Numbered from the stretch's first letter, positions 1-8,489 are shown. The stretch: 64,000 nucleotides of DNA from Legionella londiniensis (GCF_001467825.1 NZ_LNYK01000001.1:62121-126120), one strand, 5' to 3'. Notes: generated from the sequence alone by a model not told the origin. Numbers and translations: made by a program.

Positions 1-1
1 T

Positions 2-205
2 GTCACGCCAATGAACCCCGACGATCTGCTTGGGATCATGCGGGTTAAATTGAAAAATGAAAAGGGAACGTTGAATGTCCAGTGGAGCATTCCCAATCGG
101 TCTGTCGGGCCATCGACCGTCATGGGTGAGGGAGGAAATATTGAAAAATTCGAGCTTTTTAGCGAAGAAGGTCAATATGAAGTGTATTTGTCCTTAAAAC
201 AATGA
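2..205 (+). CDS. 3' end of an unidentified gene (partial)
   Basis: The frame is open to the left edge and ends with TGA at 203-205. About 67 residues are visible; an internal ATG at 11 has no clear ribosome binding site, so this is more likely the C-terminus of a gene beginning upstream. The segment is mostly polar with alternating hydrophobic residues, ending in a run around residues YEVYLSLKQ that looks like a final beta strand. No family is recognised and no function is proposed. Confidence 0.5.
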   Translation, partial: VTPMNPDDLLGIMRVKLKNEKGTLNVQWSIPNRSVGPSTVMGEGGNIEKFELFSEEGQYEVYLSLKQ

Positions 206-365
206 TCGGCATTTCAGCGTGCTCTGACTTAGCCATTCCGGTATTTTGCAGCTGCATTTTTTTGCAGAAAATACGATAGTGGAGGGCCTTTGCGCTGTCA
301 AATTTTTCGGCTGGTAAATGATCTCACAAGCGCCTCGAAAAACTCACGACTCACAGGCTCAAGGC

Positions 366-647
366 TTATTCTTCTTCGCCGCAGATTTTAAGATTATTCG
401 CCTTTGCAAAATCTATGATTGCTTGATAGACGTGAGGACTTGATTCTTTTAATCTGGGGTCAAGCAAAACACATTTATAGCCCTCATGGTTGACGCTGGG
501 CTGTAACAGGGGAGAGTAATGGATGCGGCTGTTTTTAAAAGTAGCCAGAGTGCCGCTCATGCGTTCAGCCCAGTCACTTGGGCGGAAAGGCTTACCCTGA
601 TTGGTTACTCCTTCAATAACAATTTTTTTATCGCTTGATTTTGCCAT
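366..647 (-). CDS. DUF3579 domain protein
   Basis: A 93-residue soluble protein of unknown function. The stretch IIVIEG-like beta strand followed by FRPSDWAERMSG (about residues 21-32) is the part I recognise as typical of the DUF3579 family of small proteobacterial proteins, and the length fits. No signal peptide or membrane segment is seen. It is transcribed divergently from pssA and stands alone. The ATG at 647 is the only reasonable start. The family assignment is by recall of its conserved motif; its biochemical role is unknown. Confidence 0.75.
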   Translation of the reverse strand: MAKSSDKKIVIEGVTNQGKPFRPSDWAERMSGTLATFKNSRIHYSPLLQPSVNHEGYKCVLLDPRLKESSPHVYQAIIDFAKANNLKICGEEE

Positions 648-829
648 GCTTATTAGATAATAAAACAGTATGTTTATTATAGCATCATCAATATGCTATC
701 CATACCTTTGTCAATAAAAAAAGCGGAAGATCTGATTTTTGCTTTTGCGTTCATATTATTTTCATTGGGATGAAGTCTAACTGCGGGTATAATTTGGTTG
801 GATTGTACTGCATTACAGTTGAGGATCTT

Positions 830-1594
830 ATGGTTTCAAAGAAAGAAAGCCGCCCGGGCATATATCTGTTACCCAATCTTTTAACTACAGCGAGCTTGTT
901 TGCTGCTTTTTATTCACTGGTTGCTTCCATGAAAGGCCAGTATGAAACAGCAGTGATTGCAATTTTTATCGGCATGCTCGCAGATGGGCTGGATGGCCGT
1001 ATTGCGCGCCTCACTAATACGCAAACCGCATTTGGTGGAGAATATGATAGCCTTTCGGATATGGTCACGTTTGGGGTAGCCCCGGCGCTGCTTCTTTACG
1101 GCTGGGGCTTAAATTCGCTCGGTAAATTCGGGTGGCTTGTGGCATTTATCTATACTGCAGCGGTCGCTTTACGACTTGCTCGCTTTAATACGCAGGTCGA
1201 AACCGCTGACAAGCGTTATTTTCAGGGGCTTGCCTGCCCACCGGGGGCTGCTATCGTTGCGTCCTTTGTATGGATTTGCCACCAGCATCATTGGCAAAAT
1301 TCATTGGTGATAGTAATTGCCGCAATGATAAGCATTGTTATTGCCATATTGATGGTCAGCAATGTTCGCTATTACAGCTTTAAAGAAGTTGATTTTAAAG
1401 GCAAGGTTCCCTTCATCTATATCTTAATAATCGTTTTTTTATTTGTTGCAATTGCCGCAAACCCATCAATTATTTTATTTGTCGCTTTTCTTATTTATGC
1501 CTTGTCAGGACCCTTGCAAACATTGATTGCATTGCATCGTGTGCGAAAACAGCGCCGGGGAGTGTCCAAAAAGAGAAATGAAAACAGTCAATAA
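830..1594 (+). CDS. pssA: CDP-diacylglycerol--serine O-phosphatidyltransferase
   Basis: Makes phosphatidylserine from CDP-diacylglycerol and L-serine, the first committed step to phosphatidylethanolamine, in the inner membrane. The 254-residue product contains the full CDP-alcohol phosphotransferase signature DG-x2-AR-x8-G-x3-D-x3-D, beginning at about residue 52 (DGLDGRIAR, then GGEYDSLSD). Several hydrophobic segments follow. This is the membrane-embedded PssA type, not the peripheral PLD-like E. coli enzyme. An in-frame ATG lies 60 bases upstream, but the ATG at 830 is preceded by a GAGGA site and starts just before the conserved N-terminal region, so I prefer it. The gene converges on the NPr gene with 19 bases between them. 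Confidence 0.93.
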   Translation: MVSKKESRPGIYLLPNLLTTASLFAAFYSLVASMKGQYETAVIAIFIGMLADGLDGRIARLTNTQTAFGGEYDSLSDMVTFGVAPALLLYGWGLNSLGKFGWLVAFIYTAAVALRLARFNTQVETADKRYFQGLACPPGAAIVASFVWICHQHHWQNSLVIVIAAMISIVIAILMVSNVRYYSFKEVDFKGKVPFIYILIIVFLFVAIAANPSIILFVAFLIYALSGPLQTLIALHRVRKQRRGVSKKRNENSQ

Positions 1595-1613
1595 AGAGAG
1601 GATGAGCCCAATC

Positions 1614-1883
1614 CTATTCTGGTTCACCAAAACGATTATTAATCAATTCGGTGAGGGCCTCATTCATTGCTTCCTCATCAGGCCCATCAATTTGCAAGGT
1701 TAACTCGCTCCCTTTGTTGGCAGCAAGCATCATGACTCCCATGATGCTTTTTCCGTTAACCGTTTGGGAATCTTTGGTGACATCAATATGGCTTTGGAAT
1801 TTTGCAGCCGTTGAGACAAACTTTGCCGAAGCTCTGGCATGCAGACCTAATTTATTGATTATTTTGATTTTAGTTATGATCAT
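1614..1883 (-). CDS. ptsO: HPr-family phosphocarrier protein (NPr)
   Basis: A phosphocarrier of 89 residues that takes phosphate from an enzyme I (EI-Ntr) and passes it to EIIA-Ntr. The phosphorylated histidine is H15 within GLHARAS, and the regulatory serine region GKSIMGVMML places S46 where HPr has its kinase site. Because PtsN is encoded nearby and no sugar-specific PTS gene is seen, I read it as the nitrogen-type NPr rather than a sugar HPr; ptsH would be an equally defensible symbol. It lies downstream of ptsN on the same strand, but a 335-base gap containing a large palindrome separates them, so co-transcription is uncertain. Confidence 0.88.
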   Translation of the reverse strand: MIITKIKIINKLGLHARASAKFVSTAAKFQSHIDVTKDSQTVNGKSIMGVMMLAANKGSELTLQIDGPDEEAMNEALTELINNRFGEPE

Positions 1884-1940
1884 GACTCTTACAATCTATC
1901 ACCAACTTGCCGTAAGCGCAATATAGATATGAACTATGCT

Positions 1941-2109
1941 CAGGGCCTACGCATGAAAAAACTCTTGACTTCTACGTTCTGCGACTTGTTTGCGGAATCC
2001 AGTGATTCTGAATCAAATGCTGGATCCCGCAAACAAGTCGTGGGACGTAGAAATAGGAGTCAAGTTGACCTCACCTAATTCAAGTTTGATTTTCATGCGC
2101 AGACCCTGG
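1941..2109. repeat. nested palindromic (REP/MITE-like) element
   Basis: Outer arms 1941-1959 and 2091-2109 are inverted copies with two mismatches. Inner arms 1964-2002 and 2020-2064 pair over nearly their whole length, the right arm carrying about six extra bases; the loop 2003-2019 contains GATTCTGAATC, itself symmetric. The right inner arm contains AACAAGTCGTGGGACGTAG, closely matching the arm of the hairpin at 46447-46477, so this is a dispersed family. It fills most of the 335-base space between ptsO and ptsN, where no other gene is visible. No transposase is present; a non-autonomous or REP-type repeat is inferred. Confidence 0.75.
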
Positions 2110-2218
2110 AATTATGCTGGTTTCGTTTGATTTTTTGTGATTATTTTGACTTGATTGATCAGTATGAATTCAAAAAATGCACAGCCAATTTCACAATGGC
2201 GCCTGCTGGCAGGAACAA

Positions 2219-2713
2219 CTACTCGGAAATCATCTCAGTTTCAATTAATTGCGTTGCGGTTTTTGAAGGCTTTACTAACAAGCGGAACAATTCCTCCTCG
2301 TCATTTGCAGCCCGGCAGGCATTTCGCAAAGAAGGCTTGCCAAATTCCTGGCAAATCCCATTTAACAAGGCTAAATGCTGTGTAGTATTTGTTTGCGGCA
2401 CCACAAGACCAATAACCAAATCTATAGGTTGTTTATCTTCCGCACCAAAATCAATGGGTGTTTTTAATTTTAAAAAACAGGCTTGCGTCTCTTCTGCGGC
2501 TTGTGAGCGGATATGAGGGATGATAATGCCGTGGCCAATGGCTGTGCTGCCCAGGGTTTCACGCTTCCAAAAGGCATCAAACAACGATTCAATCGAAAGT
2601 TTTGGATTGTTTTGATGGATTAACTGACTAATCTTTAATAATACTGCAGTTTTACTTTGCGAAGCTTCATCAAGGCAGATATTCTTTCGATGGAAAAGGT
2701 TAAAAAACAACAT
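2219..2713 (-). CDS. ptsN: PTS nitrogen regulatory protein EIIA-Ntr
   Basis: EIIA-type acceptor of the nitrogen PTS, a regulatory phosphorelay that in other proteobacteria controls potassium transport, nitrogen and stress responses rather than sugar uptake. The 164-residue protein has the PTS_EIIA type 2 fold signature GHGIIIPHIRS with the likely phosphohistidine H67. It sits downstream of hpf and rpoN in the usual order rpoN-hpf-ptsN. The rapZ gene often found between ptsN and the NPr gene is absent here. The ATG at 2713 gives an N-terminus about ten residues longer than the conserved helix; no strong Shine-Dalgarno separates alternatives. Confidence 0.92.
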   Translation of the reverse strand: MLFFNLFHRKNICLDEASQSKTAVLLKISQLIHQNNPKLSIESLFDAFWKRETLGSTAIGHGIIIPHIRSQAAEETQACFLKLKTPIDFGAEDKQPIDLVIGLVVPQTNTTQHLALLNGICQEFGKPSLRNACRAANDEEELFRLLVKPSKTATQLIETEMISE

Positions 2714-2772
2714 AAGAAATTATGAACGGCACGATTTTATATAAAGCTTATTTTACATGAATTTAAACAGAA

Positions 2773-2796
2773 TAAGTACCCTTTTACGGGTACTTA
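2773..2796 (-). terminator. hairpin between hpf and ptsN
   Basis: A perfect 9-bp stem, TAAGTACCC and GGGTACTTA, with a six-base loop lies just after the hpf stop codon in the direction of transcription. The following U-rich stretch is weak (TATTCTGTTT), so it may attenuate rather than stop transcription into ptsN. Confidence 0.5.
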
Positions 2797-2806
2797 CAGA
2801 GAAGGA

Positions 2807-3106
2807 TTAGCTGTGCGCGCGATGGTTTTGGATTTTTTCCTTATGCTTGATGAGCTGGCGGTTTAATTTATCAACCAAAGTATCAATGGCGGCGTACATA
2901 TCGGTTGATTCTGAACTGGCGTGTAATTCCCCTTTGGCAACGTGGATGGTTGCCTCTGCCTTTTGCCGTAATTTTTCCACATCAAAAATAACATTAATCG
3001 ATGTTATTTTATCGAAATGCCTGGATAATCTATCAAACTTTTCCAGTGCAAATGACCGTAATGCCGGTGTAATTTCTAAACGATGGCCGGTAAAGTTAAT
3101 ATGCAT
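2807..3106 (-). CDS. hpf: short ribosome hibernation promoting factor
   Basis: Binds the 30S subunit in stationary phase and, in the short form, promotes 100S ribosome dimers together with RMF-like partners. The 99-residue protein shows the S30EA/sigma-54-modulation fold: an N-terminal strand INFTGHRLEITPALR, a helix, FDVEKLRQKAEATIHV, and the C-terminal helix with DMYAAIDTLVDKLNRQL. Its length matches the E. coli short HPF, without the C-terminal dimerisation domain of long HPF. A strong AAAGGAGA site precedes the ATG. It is 20 bases downstream of rpoN and probably co-transcribed with it. A second family member is encoded at 46517-46831. Confidence 0.92.
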   Translation of the reverse strand: MHINFTGHRLEITPALRSFALEKFDRLSRHFDKITSINVIFDVEKLRQKAEATIHVAKGELHASSESTDMYAAIDTLVDKLNRQLIKHKEKIQNHRAHS

Positions 3107-3126
3107 CTTACATCTCCTTTTTTGGC

Positions 3127-4521
3127 TTACAACGAACGACTGATAGCTTTACGATCCTTGGAAGGGGCAATTCCCATTTCTTCACGATACTTGGCGATGG
3201 TGCGCCTTGCAACATGAATGCCTTGTTTTTCCATGATTCGGGCAATACTTGCATCACTCAACGGCTTTTGGGGATTTTCTTCACTGATGAGCTTTTTAAT
3301 GAATGCCCTTATAGCGGTAGAAGAATATTCTTGACCCATCTTTGCGCTGATGTGGCTGGAAAAAAAATACTTCAGCTCGAATAAACCGCGCGGAGTTAAA
3401 ATGAATTTTTGAGTTGTGACTCTGGAAATCGTGGATTCATGCATATTCAGGGCATGTGCAACCTGACTTAAAATCAAGGGCTTCATGGCTTTCTCGCCTT
3501 GATTAAGGAAATCCTTTTGATAGTTTACGATATATTGCGCAACTTTCAACAGGGTTTCTTGCCTGCTATGGATGCTTTTTAAAAACCACCGGGCTTCCTG
3601 AAGGCTGGACTTCAGAAACTGATTCTCACTGCTGGAGTTTGCCCGTTTTATTAAGGATGCATAGTAAGAATTGATACTGAGCTGGGGTAATATACTTTGA
3701 TTCAAACTGACAGACCATTGATCGCCATTTTTTCTTACTGTTAAATCAGGGATCACATACTCGGGCTTTTCTGTATTGATTGCGCTTCCGGGTTTGGGAT
3801 TCAGGGTGTGGATGAGGCGGAGTACCTGCTTGAGCTGAGGCTCGCTGATGTTATATTGTTTCATGAGGCTTGCATAATCCTTGCGGGCCAACAAGGATAA
3901 GTCCTTGCGAATCATTTTGGCAGCCAACTCTTTTTGTTGCCTGGAAGCTCTCAGTTGTTCAAGCTGAATCAGTAAGGTTTCTTGTAAATTGGCAGCAGCA
4001 CATCCTACTGGATCAAAACGCTGAATGCGATGAATGACCGCTTCTATTTCCTTTTCTAACAACGGATGGCTGCTGCTTGATAAACTTGCATGAAGGTCTT
4101 TTAATGACAAGGTTAAAAAACCATCCGGATTAATTGCGTCGATCACAGCAGTGGCAATGACTTTGTCAATATCTGTTATGGGGGTGAGTTCCAGCTGCCA
4201 GCGCAGGTGATCCTGCAGCGTGGTCGAAGTGCAGTAGAGAGTATCAAAAATATAAGCATTCTCATTGTAAAGATTTTCTTTCTTTGGGCCTGAATAGAGT
4301 GTTGACCACTGAAACTCATCTTCGGTTTCAGTTGCAACATCAGGAAATGAATCTTCAAATTCTTCGCTTGGCGAGACTTCAAGCATGGGATTGGATTCGA
4401 GCTGCTGTTGAATTTCCTGCTGCAGGTCTAGGGTAGATAATTGTAACAAACGAATTGCTTGCTGAAGCTTGGGGGTCAAAGTGAGCTGCTGAGTTATTTT
4501 CATCTGCAGTGATGGTTTCAT
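3127..4521 (-). CDS. rpoN: RNA polymerase sigma-54 factor
   Basis: Alternative sigma factor that recognises -24/-12 promoters and requires AAA+ activators; in Legionella it is linked to flagellar and motility control. The 464-residue protein has the N-terminal activator-interacting region (QQLTLTPKLQQAIRLLQLS), an acidic linker near residues 50-75, the core-binding domain, a helix-turn-helix, and the C-terminal RpoN box ARRTIAKYREEMGI. A TTG lies three codons upstream, but the GAGGAG site is nine bases before the ATG at 4521 and directly adjacent to the TTG, so the ATG is the start. It heads the rpoN-hpf unit. No lptB gene precedes it, unlike the common gammaproteobacterial order. Confidence 0.96.
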   Translation of the reverse strand: MKPSLQMKITQQLTLTPKLQQAIRLLQLSTLDLQQEIQQQLESNPMLEVSPSEEFEDSFPDVATETEDEFQWSTLYSGPKKENLYNENAYIFDTLYCTSTTLQDHLRWQLELTPITDIDKVIATAVIDAINPDGFLTLSLKDLHASLSSSSHPLLEKEIEAVIHRIQRFDPVGCAAANLQETLLIQLEQLRASRQQKELAAKMIRKDLSLLARKDYASLMKQYNISEPQLKQVLRLIHTLNPKPGSAINTEKPEYVIPDLTVRKNGDQWSVSLNQSILPQLSINSYYASLIKRANSSSENQFLKSSLQEARWFLKSIHSRQETLLKVAQYIVNYQKDFLNQGEKAMKPLILSQVAHALNMHESTISRVTTQKFILTPRGLFELKYFFSSHISAKMGQEYSSTAIRAFIKKLISEENPQKPLSDASIARIMEKQGIHVARRTIAKYREEMGIAPSKDRKAISRSL

Positions 4522-4802
4522 ATAAATCAACTCCTCAAACTTTGCCTGCTCCTATTATTAGTTTAACCAATTCAGTCAGTTTATCCAGTTACTTTATATG
4601 CTATAGGCAGGGAAGAAGCGGGAAAATAACATTGAATCATGGACTTATCCGGATTTCAGGTGCAGCGGAGCCACATTAAATTATTTGATTGATGTTTTTC
4701 AGAGGATGCTAGAGTGGAAAGGAGCAAGAAACAATGACGGGATAAGCTGCAGCTTTTGAATCTGGGTCAAGGTGAATAAGCAGTTTACCCGGTAAGTTGA
4801 AT
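4522..4802. other. intergenic region upstream of rpoN
   Basis: About 280 bases between the rpoN start and the hairpin following rpmG. It contains only very short open frames (3 and 17 codons) and no clear -10/-35 pair that I would defend, although it must hold the rpoN promoter. Nothing else is recognised. Confidence 0.4.
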
Positions 4803-4855
4803 CCGACATTCAGCCCTGTGTTTTTTAGCTAAAAAACGCTAACGCGGAATGTCGG
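4803..4855 (-). terminator. hairpin after rpmB-rpmG
   Basis: Arms CCGACATTC (4803-4811) and GAATGTCGG (4847-4855) are a perfect inverted repeat enclosing a 16-base perfect palindrome TTTTTTAGCTAAAAAA. It begins ten bases after the rpmG stop. In the minus direction a short GC stem is followed by six T residues inside the structure, so an intrinsic terminator is plausible. Confidence 0.45.
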
Positions 4856-4864
4856 TTAAAATAA

Positions 4865-5029
4865 TTACTTGATCTTTTTCTCTTTAAACAGGACATGTTT
4901 GCGAGCGATTGGATCAAATTTACGCAGTTCCAGTTTGTCTGGATGATTCCTTGGGTTTTTGGTGGTTGTATAAAAATAACCCGTATCTGCGGTTGATTCC
5001 ATTTTAACCTTGATGGTAACAGCGGCCAT
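4865..5029 (-). CDS. rpmG: 50S ribosomal protein L33
   Basis: A 54-residue structural protein of the large ribosomal subunit. The translation begins [17 protein letters not shown] and ends with the family's basic tail ([13 protein letters not shown]); the middle TTTKNPRN is typical of L33. It lacks the paired zinc-binding cysteines, so it is the C-minus form, which does not need zinc. It is 17 bases downstream of rpmB on the same strand, the standard rpmB-rpmG operon. Confidence 0.95.
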   Translation of the reverse strand: MAAVTIKVKMESTADTGYFYTTTKNPRNHPDKLELRKFDPIARKHVLFKEKKIK

Positions 5030-5046
5030 GGTAATTCCTCAATTAA

Positions 5047-5283
5047 TTAAATTTTTTCGCCTTCGGCTCTGATTTTATCGAGCACAGCTTTAATGCCTAA
5101 CTTATCGATGATACGCATGCCTTTTGTGCTAACACGCAGGGTTACGAAGCGGTTTTCTTCTTCCACCCAGAAACGATGGTATCTGATATTCGGTAGAAAA
5201 CGTCGTTTTGTTTTCCTGTTTGCATGCGACACATTGTTGCCAGTGGTGGGTCGCTTGCCAGTAACTTGGCATACTCTTGACAT
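5047..5283 (-). CDS. rpmB: 50S ribosomal protein L28
   Basis: A 78-residue large-subunit ribosomal protein. The N-terminus [16 protein letters not shown] and the stretch [18 protein letters not shown] are characteristic, and the length equals the E. coli protein. It is the first gene of the rpmB-rpmG operon. A sigma-70 type promoter is seen upstream, with a perfect AATTCGC/GCGAATT hairpin in the leader at 5318-5333; whether the hairpin has a regulatory role is unknown. Confidence 0.97.
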   Translation of the reverse strand: MSRVCQVTGKRPTTGNNVSHANRKTKRRFLPNIRYHRFWVEEENRFVTLRVSTKGMRIIDKLGIKAVLDKIRAEGEKI

Positions 5284-5358
5284 GTTAATACTCCAAAAGG
5301 AACGTCTAATTTAATTCAATTCGCAAGCGAATTTTACAAAAGTGAACATAGGTGGCGT

Positions 5359-5387
5359 TTTATAACAAAAAATAGCAAATGATGCAA
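5359..5387 (-). promoter_or_regulatory. sigma-70 promoter of rpmB-rpmG
   Basis: Reading the minus strand, TTGCAT (5387-5382) and TATAAA (5364-5359) are separated by 17 bases. This gives a leader of roughly 70 bases before the rpmB start, containing a 7-bp perfect hairpin at 5318-5333. Confidence 0.65.
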
Positions 5388-5526
5388 TGAATTGCCTCTT
5401 TTTTTGTTTAGGGATGGTTCAAAAAATGAACCCTATGGTTCTGAAAATCAGAGAACAGGAAATTGCCGTAAACAATCAAATGGTTTAAATTTTGCACTAA
5501 ACTGCCATGGTACTTGCACCAATCGA

Positions 5527-5535
5527 TGGTATAAT
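5527..5535 (+). promoter_or_regulatory. extended -10 promoter of trmB
   Basis: TGGTATAAT is a perfect extended -10 element (TGnTATAAT) about 30 bases before the trmB start codon. There is no -35 hexamer at the normal 17-base distance; a TTGCAC lies only 10 bases upstream of the hexamer. Confidence 0.6.
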
Positions 5536-5565
5536 CAGCATTTTTTTTGTAATCAGATCGCAACC

Positions 5566-6252
5566 ATGCAAAGAACCATCAAAAGCTATGTATTGCGTGC
5601 AGGACGAATCAGCAATCGCCAACAGCATGCGCTTCAATATTATTTGCCAGCTTATGAATTGAAAAAAGAGGCCGCTCCCTGGGATCTGTCATCAGTTTTT
5701 GGCCGTGATGCAGAAACTGTGATTGAAGTAGGATTTGGTATGGGCACTTCTTTGCTGGAGATGGCAAAAGCGCGGCCTGAGGTCAATTTTATTGGCATTG
5801 AGGTACACCTTGCCGGAATTGGCAGTCTGGCTGCCGGTATACAGGAATATGGCCTCGCAAATATACGGATTGCTGCCTTTGATGCCGTTGAACTTTTTAA
5901 AACCTGCATAGCGGATAATGCCTTGCTGGGGGTGCAGATTTTCTTTCCTGATCCCTGGCCTAAAAAAAAGCATCATAAAAGGCGTTTAATCCAGGGTGAG
6001 TTTGTAAAGCTTTTATCCCGAAAAATTAAATCCGGAGGTTTCATTCATTGCGCCACAGATTGGCAGGATTATGCCGAGCACATGCTGGCTGTACTTTCTG
6101 AGGAACCTGCCTTGCAGAATCAGGCGGGTAAAGGATATAGCCCAAGGCCTGCCACGCGCCCGGTCACAAAGTTTGAACAGCGCGGGAGCCGCTTGGGACA
6201 TGGCGTGTGGGATTTAATTTTTATTCGCCGCAATGAGTTAGACAAGGCTTAG
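5566..6252 (+). CDS. trmB: tRNA (guanine-N7)-methyltransferase
   Basis: Methylates G46 in the variable loop of tRNAs using S-adenosylmethionine. The 228-residue protein has the SAM-binding glycine loop EVGFGMGTSLLEMA, the family signature FFPDPWPKKKHHKRR, and the substrate-recognition motif RPVTKFEQRG near the C-terminus. The open frame runs 58 codons further upstream, but that part is not family-like; the ATG at 5566 fits the normal length and lies downstream of an extended -10 element. No strong Shine-Dalgarno is visible. It is a single-gene unit followed by a 170-base gap before hflK. Confidence 0.95.
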   Translation: MQRTIKSYVLRAGRISNRQQHALQYYLPAYELKKEAAPWDLSSVFGRDAETVIEVGFGMGTSLLEMAKARPEVNFIGIEVHLAGIGSLAAGIQEYGLANIRIAAFDAVELFKTCIADNALLGVQIFFPDPWPKKKHHKRRLIQGEFVKLLSRKIKSGGFIHCATDWQDYAEHMLAVLSEEPALQNQAGKGYSPRPATRPVTKFEQRGSRLGHGVWDLIFIRRNELDKA

Positions 6253-6423
6253 GCCGCGCCCAAATACAATCGCGAGGAAAACCGCATTCAAGCTTATCTC
6301 CTTGAAAACTAATATTGAATTCAAGGTAACCAATGTGTTCTGTCCTTCTGTATTTCACTTGCCTTAAGCTATGATACCCCATAAAATTCTATTTTTATGC
6401 ACAATGGCTGGAGTATACATCGC

Positions 6424-7575
6424 ATGGGGTGGAATGAACCGGATAAAGGCAAAGATCCATGGAGTGGAAAGAATCAACCGCCAGATCTTGATGAAGCTTT
6501 AAAACGCTTGCAGGAAAAATTAAAAAAAACATTTTGGGGCGGCTCGCAAAAAGATTCTGGTGGCAATGGCGGTGATAATGCCAGAGGCGGCGGAATTCTT
6601 GCTGTAATGATTTTGCTGGTAGCTTTCATTCTTTGGGCTTTATCAGGTATTTTTATCATAGGCCCTGCCGAGCAGGCGGTGATTTTGCGTTTTGGCAAGT
6701 ATGTTGAAACCGTTGGCCCGGGACCGCACTGGATCCCCCGTTTAATTTCCAGCAAAGTGGTCATGAATGTGGATCGAGTGTCTGATTATTCCTATTCAGC
6801 GCAAATGCTCACCAAGGATGAAAATTTAGTTTCTGTGGCAGTGGTCGTTCAATACCATATTGGAGACCTTGAAGATTATTTATTCAAAGTTGCCGATCCC
6901 CAGGAAAGCCTGCAGCAGGCCACATCCAGTGCCTTAAGGCAGGTGATTGGCCAAACCACGCTCGATGAAATTATCACTGAAGGCAGGGAAGTCTGGGGCA
7001 GTAAGGTGCAGCAGAACCTGGTAGAAATTCTCGACAGTTACCAGACAGGCATTAAAATCGTTAACGTTTCTCCACAGCCTGCCCGCGCGCCTGAAAATGT
7101 GCAGGATGCCTTTGATGATGCAATTAAGGCACAGGAAGATGAAAAGCGTTTTAAAGAGCAGGCGCGCGCTTATGAAGCACGGGTTATTCCGATTGCAGAG
7201 GGAAATGCAAGGCGAATTATCGAGGAAGCCAAAGCGTATGCCGAGCAGACTGTTTTGCGCGCTAAAGGAGAAACAGCCGAATTTTTAAAACTCCTTCCTG
7301 AATTTATTCATTCGCCATTTGTGACAGGAGAGCGGATGTATCTTGATGCAATGGAGCAGGTTTTAAGCAGCAGCAGCAAGATTATTGTAGATGGCAAGGC
7401 AGGAAATATGCTGTATCTTCCCCTGGAAAAGCTGCTGGCCGTTTCGCCTCCGTTGCAAGCGGATAAGCAAGCGATGGTTTTAAGCGGAAGTATTGCGAAG
7501 ACGCCTGAGACGGAGATTTTATATGAAGGCCGGCCTATCGTAAGACCAACAGAGCGTCTGGGGAGGAATGATTAA
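6424..7575 (+). CDS. hflK: HflK, membrane regulator of FtsH protease
   Basis: Band-7/SPFH membrane protein that with HflC forms a large complex around FtsH in the inner membrane and restrains its degradation of membrane proteins. The 383-residue product has a glycine-rich, acidic N-terminus (with PPDLDEALKRLQEKLKK), one membrane helix at about residues 58-80, the SPFH domain starting IIGPAEQAVILRFGKYVET, and a coiled-coil part rich in Ala, Glu and Lys. An ATG nine codons upstream is possible, but MGWNEPDKGKDPW matches the usual HflK start. Its stop overlaps the hflC start by one base (TAATG), implying translational coupling. Confidence 0.94.
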   Translation: MGWNEPDKGKDPWSGKNQPPDLDEALKRLQEKLKKTFWGGSQKDSGGNGGDNARGGGILAVMILLVAFILWALSGIFIIGPAEQAVILRFGKYVETVGPGPHWIPRLISSKVVMNVDRVSDYSYSAQMLTKDENLVSVAVVVQYHIGDLEDYLFKVADPQESLQQATSSALRQVIGQTTLDEIITEGREVWGSKVQQNLVEILDSYQTGIKIVNVSPQPARAPENVQDAFDDAIKAQEDEKRFKEQARAYEARVIPIAEGNARRIIEEAKAYAEQTVLRAKGETAEFLKLLPEFIHSPFVTGERMYLDAMEQVLSSSSKIIVDGKAGNMLYLPLEKLLAVSPPLQADKQAMVLSGSIAKTPETEILYEGRPIVRPTERLGRND

Positions 7576-8489
7576 TGAATGCGACTAAAACCATTTTGGC
7601 AGTCCTTGGCTTTTTCATTTTAATCTTGTTTCTGGCGTGTGTGTTTACGATCACACAGGGTGAGCATGGCATTCTCTTGCGTTTGGGGCGACTGGTGGTT
7701 GATTCCACCACCCAAAAAGTCAGGGTATTATCCCCGGGATTGCATTTTAAACTCCCTTTCATTGAGACAGCACGCATTTTCGATACCCGGATTCAAACTC
7801 TGGACATCAAGTCATCACGAATAGTGACGAAGGAAAAGAAAGACGTCATTGTCGATTACTATGTGAAATGGCGCATTGAGGATTTGGCGCAGTATTTCAA
7901 ATCAACCGGAGGCAATCAGCTGAAGGCCGAAACCCTCTTGGAACAACAACTCAATACTTCCTTGCGGGCACAGTTTGGTAAAAGAACCATTCCTGATGTA
8001 GTCTCTGGGGGCCGTGGGGATGTGATGGATGTATTGCAGCAACGAGCTGAGGAGCAGGCAAGGGAGCTTGGCATCCATGTGGTCGATGTGCGGATTAAAG
8101 GTATAGAATTGCCGCCGAGCACCACCAATGCAATTTACCAGCGGATGCGTGCGGATATGCAGAAAATTGCCAACCGCCACCGCGCCGATGGCCAGGCTGC
8201 CGCTGAAGCAATTCAGGCTGCCGCTGATGCCAAAGTGACGGTTTTGCTCGCTAAAGCCCGCAGCGAGGGTCAGATAATTCGTGCAGAAGGACAGGCGCAA
8301 GCCGCGACAATATATGCAGAAGCCTATGGCAAAAATAAGGATTTTTTCAGTTTATACCGCAGCTTGCGTGCTTATATAAACAGTTTTAACAGTAAACAGG
8401 ATATTCTGGTACTGGATCAAAGCAGCGCATTTTTTGATTATTTCAAAAGCGGTATGGCAAAAAGCAATGGCGTTGTTCCCAGGAATTAA
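7575..8489 (+). CDS. hflC: HflC, membrane regulator of FtsH protease
   Basis: Partner of HflK in the FtsH-associated SPFH complex. The 304-residue protein has an N-terminal membrane helix (residues about 5-26), then the SPFH domain beginning ITQGEHGILLRLGRL, and the helical section with RAEEQARELGIHVVDVRIKGIELP and an Ala-rich coiled coil (ANRHRADGQAAAEAIQAAAD). It is a little shorter than the 334-residue E. coli protein. Translation is coupled to hflK through the TAATG overlap. A strong intrinsic terminator follows at 8516-8545. Confidence 0.95.
   Translation: MNATKTILAVLGFFILILFLACVFTITQGEHGILLRLGRLVVDSTTQKVRVLSPGLHFKLPFIETARIFDTRIQTLDIKSSRIVTKEKKDVIVDYYVKWRIEDLAQYFKSTGGNQLKAETLLEQQLNTSLRAQFGKRTIPDVVSGGRGDVMDVLQQRAEEQARELGIHVVDVRIKGIELPPSTTNAIYQRMRADMQKIANRHRADGQAAAEAIQAAADAKVTVLLAKARSEGQIIRAEGQAQAATIYAEAYGKNKDFFSLYRSLRAYINSFNSKQDILVLDQSSAFFDYFKSGMAKSNGVVPRN

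Noticed and set aside
2127-2516. Long plus-strand frame of 129 codons
   Set aside because: It runs antisense to ptsN, whose phosphohistidine motif and length are clear.
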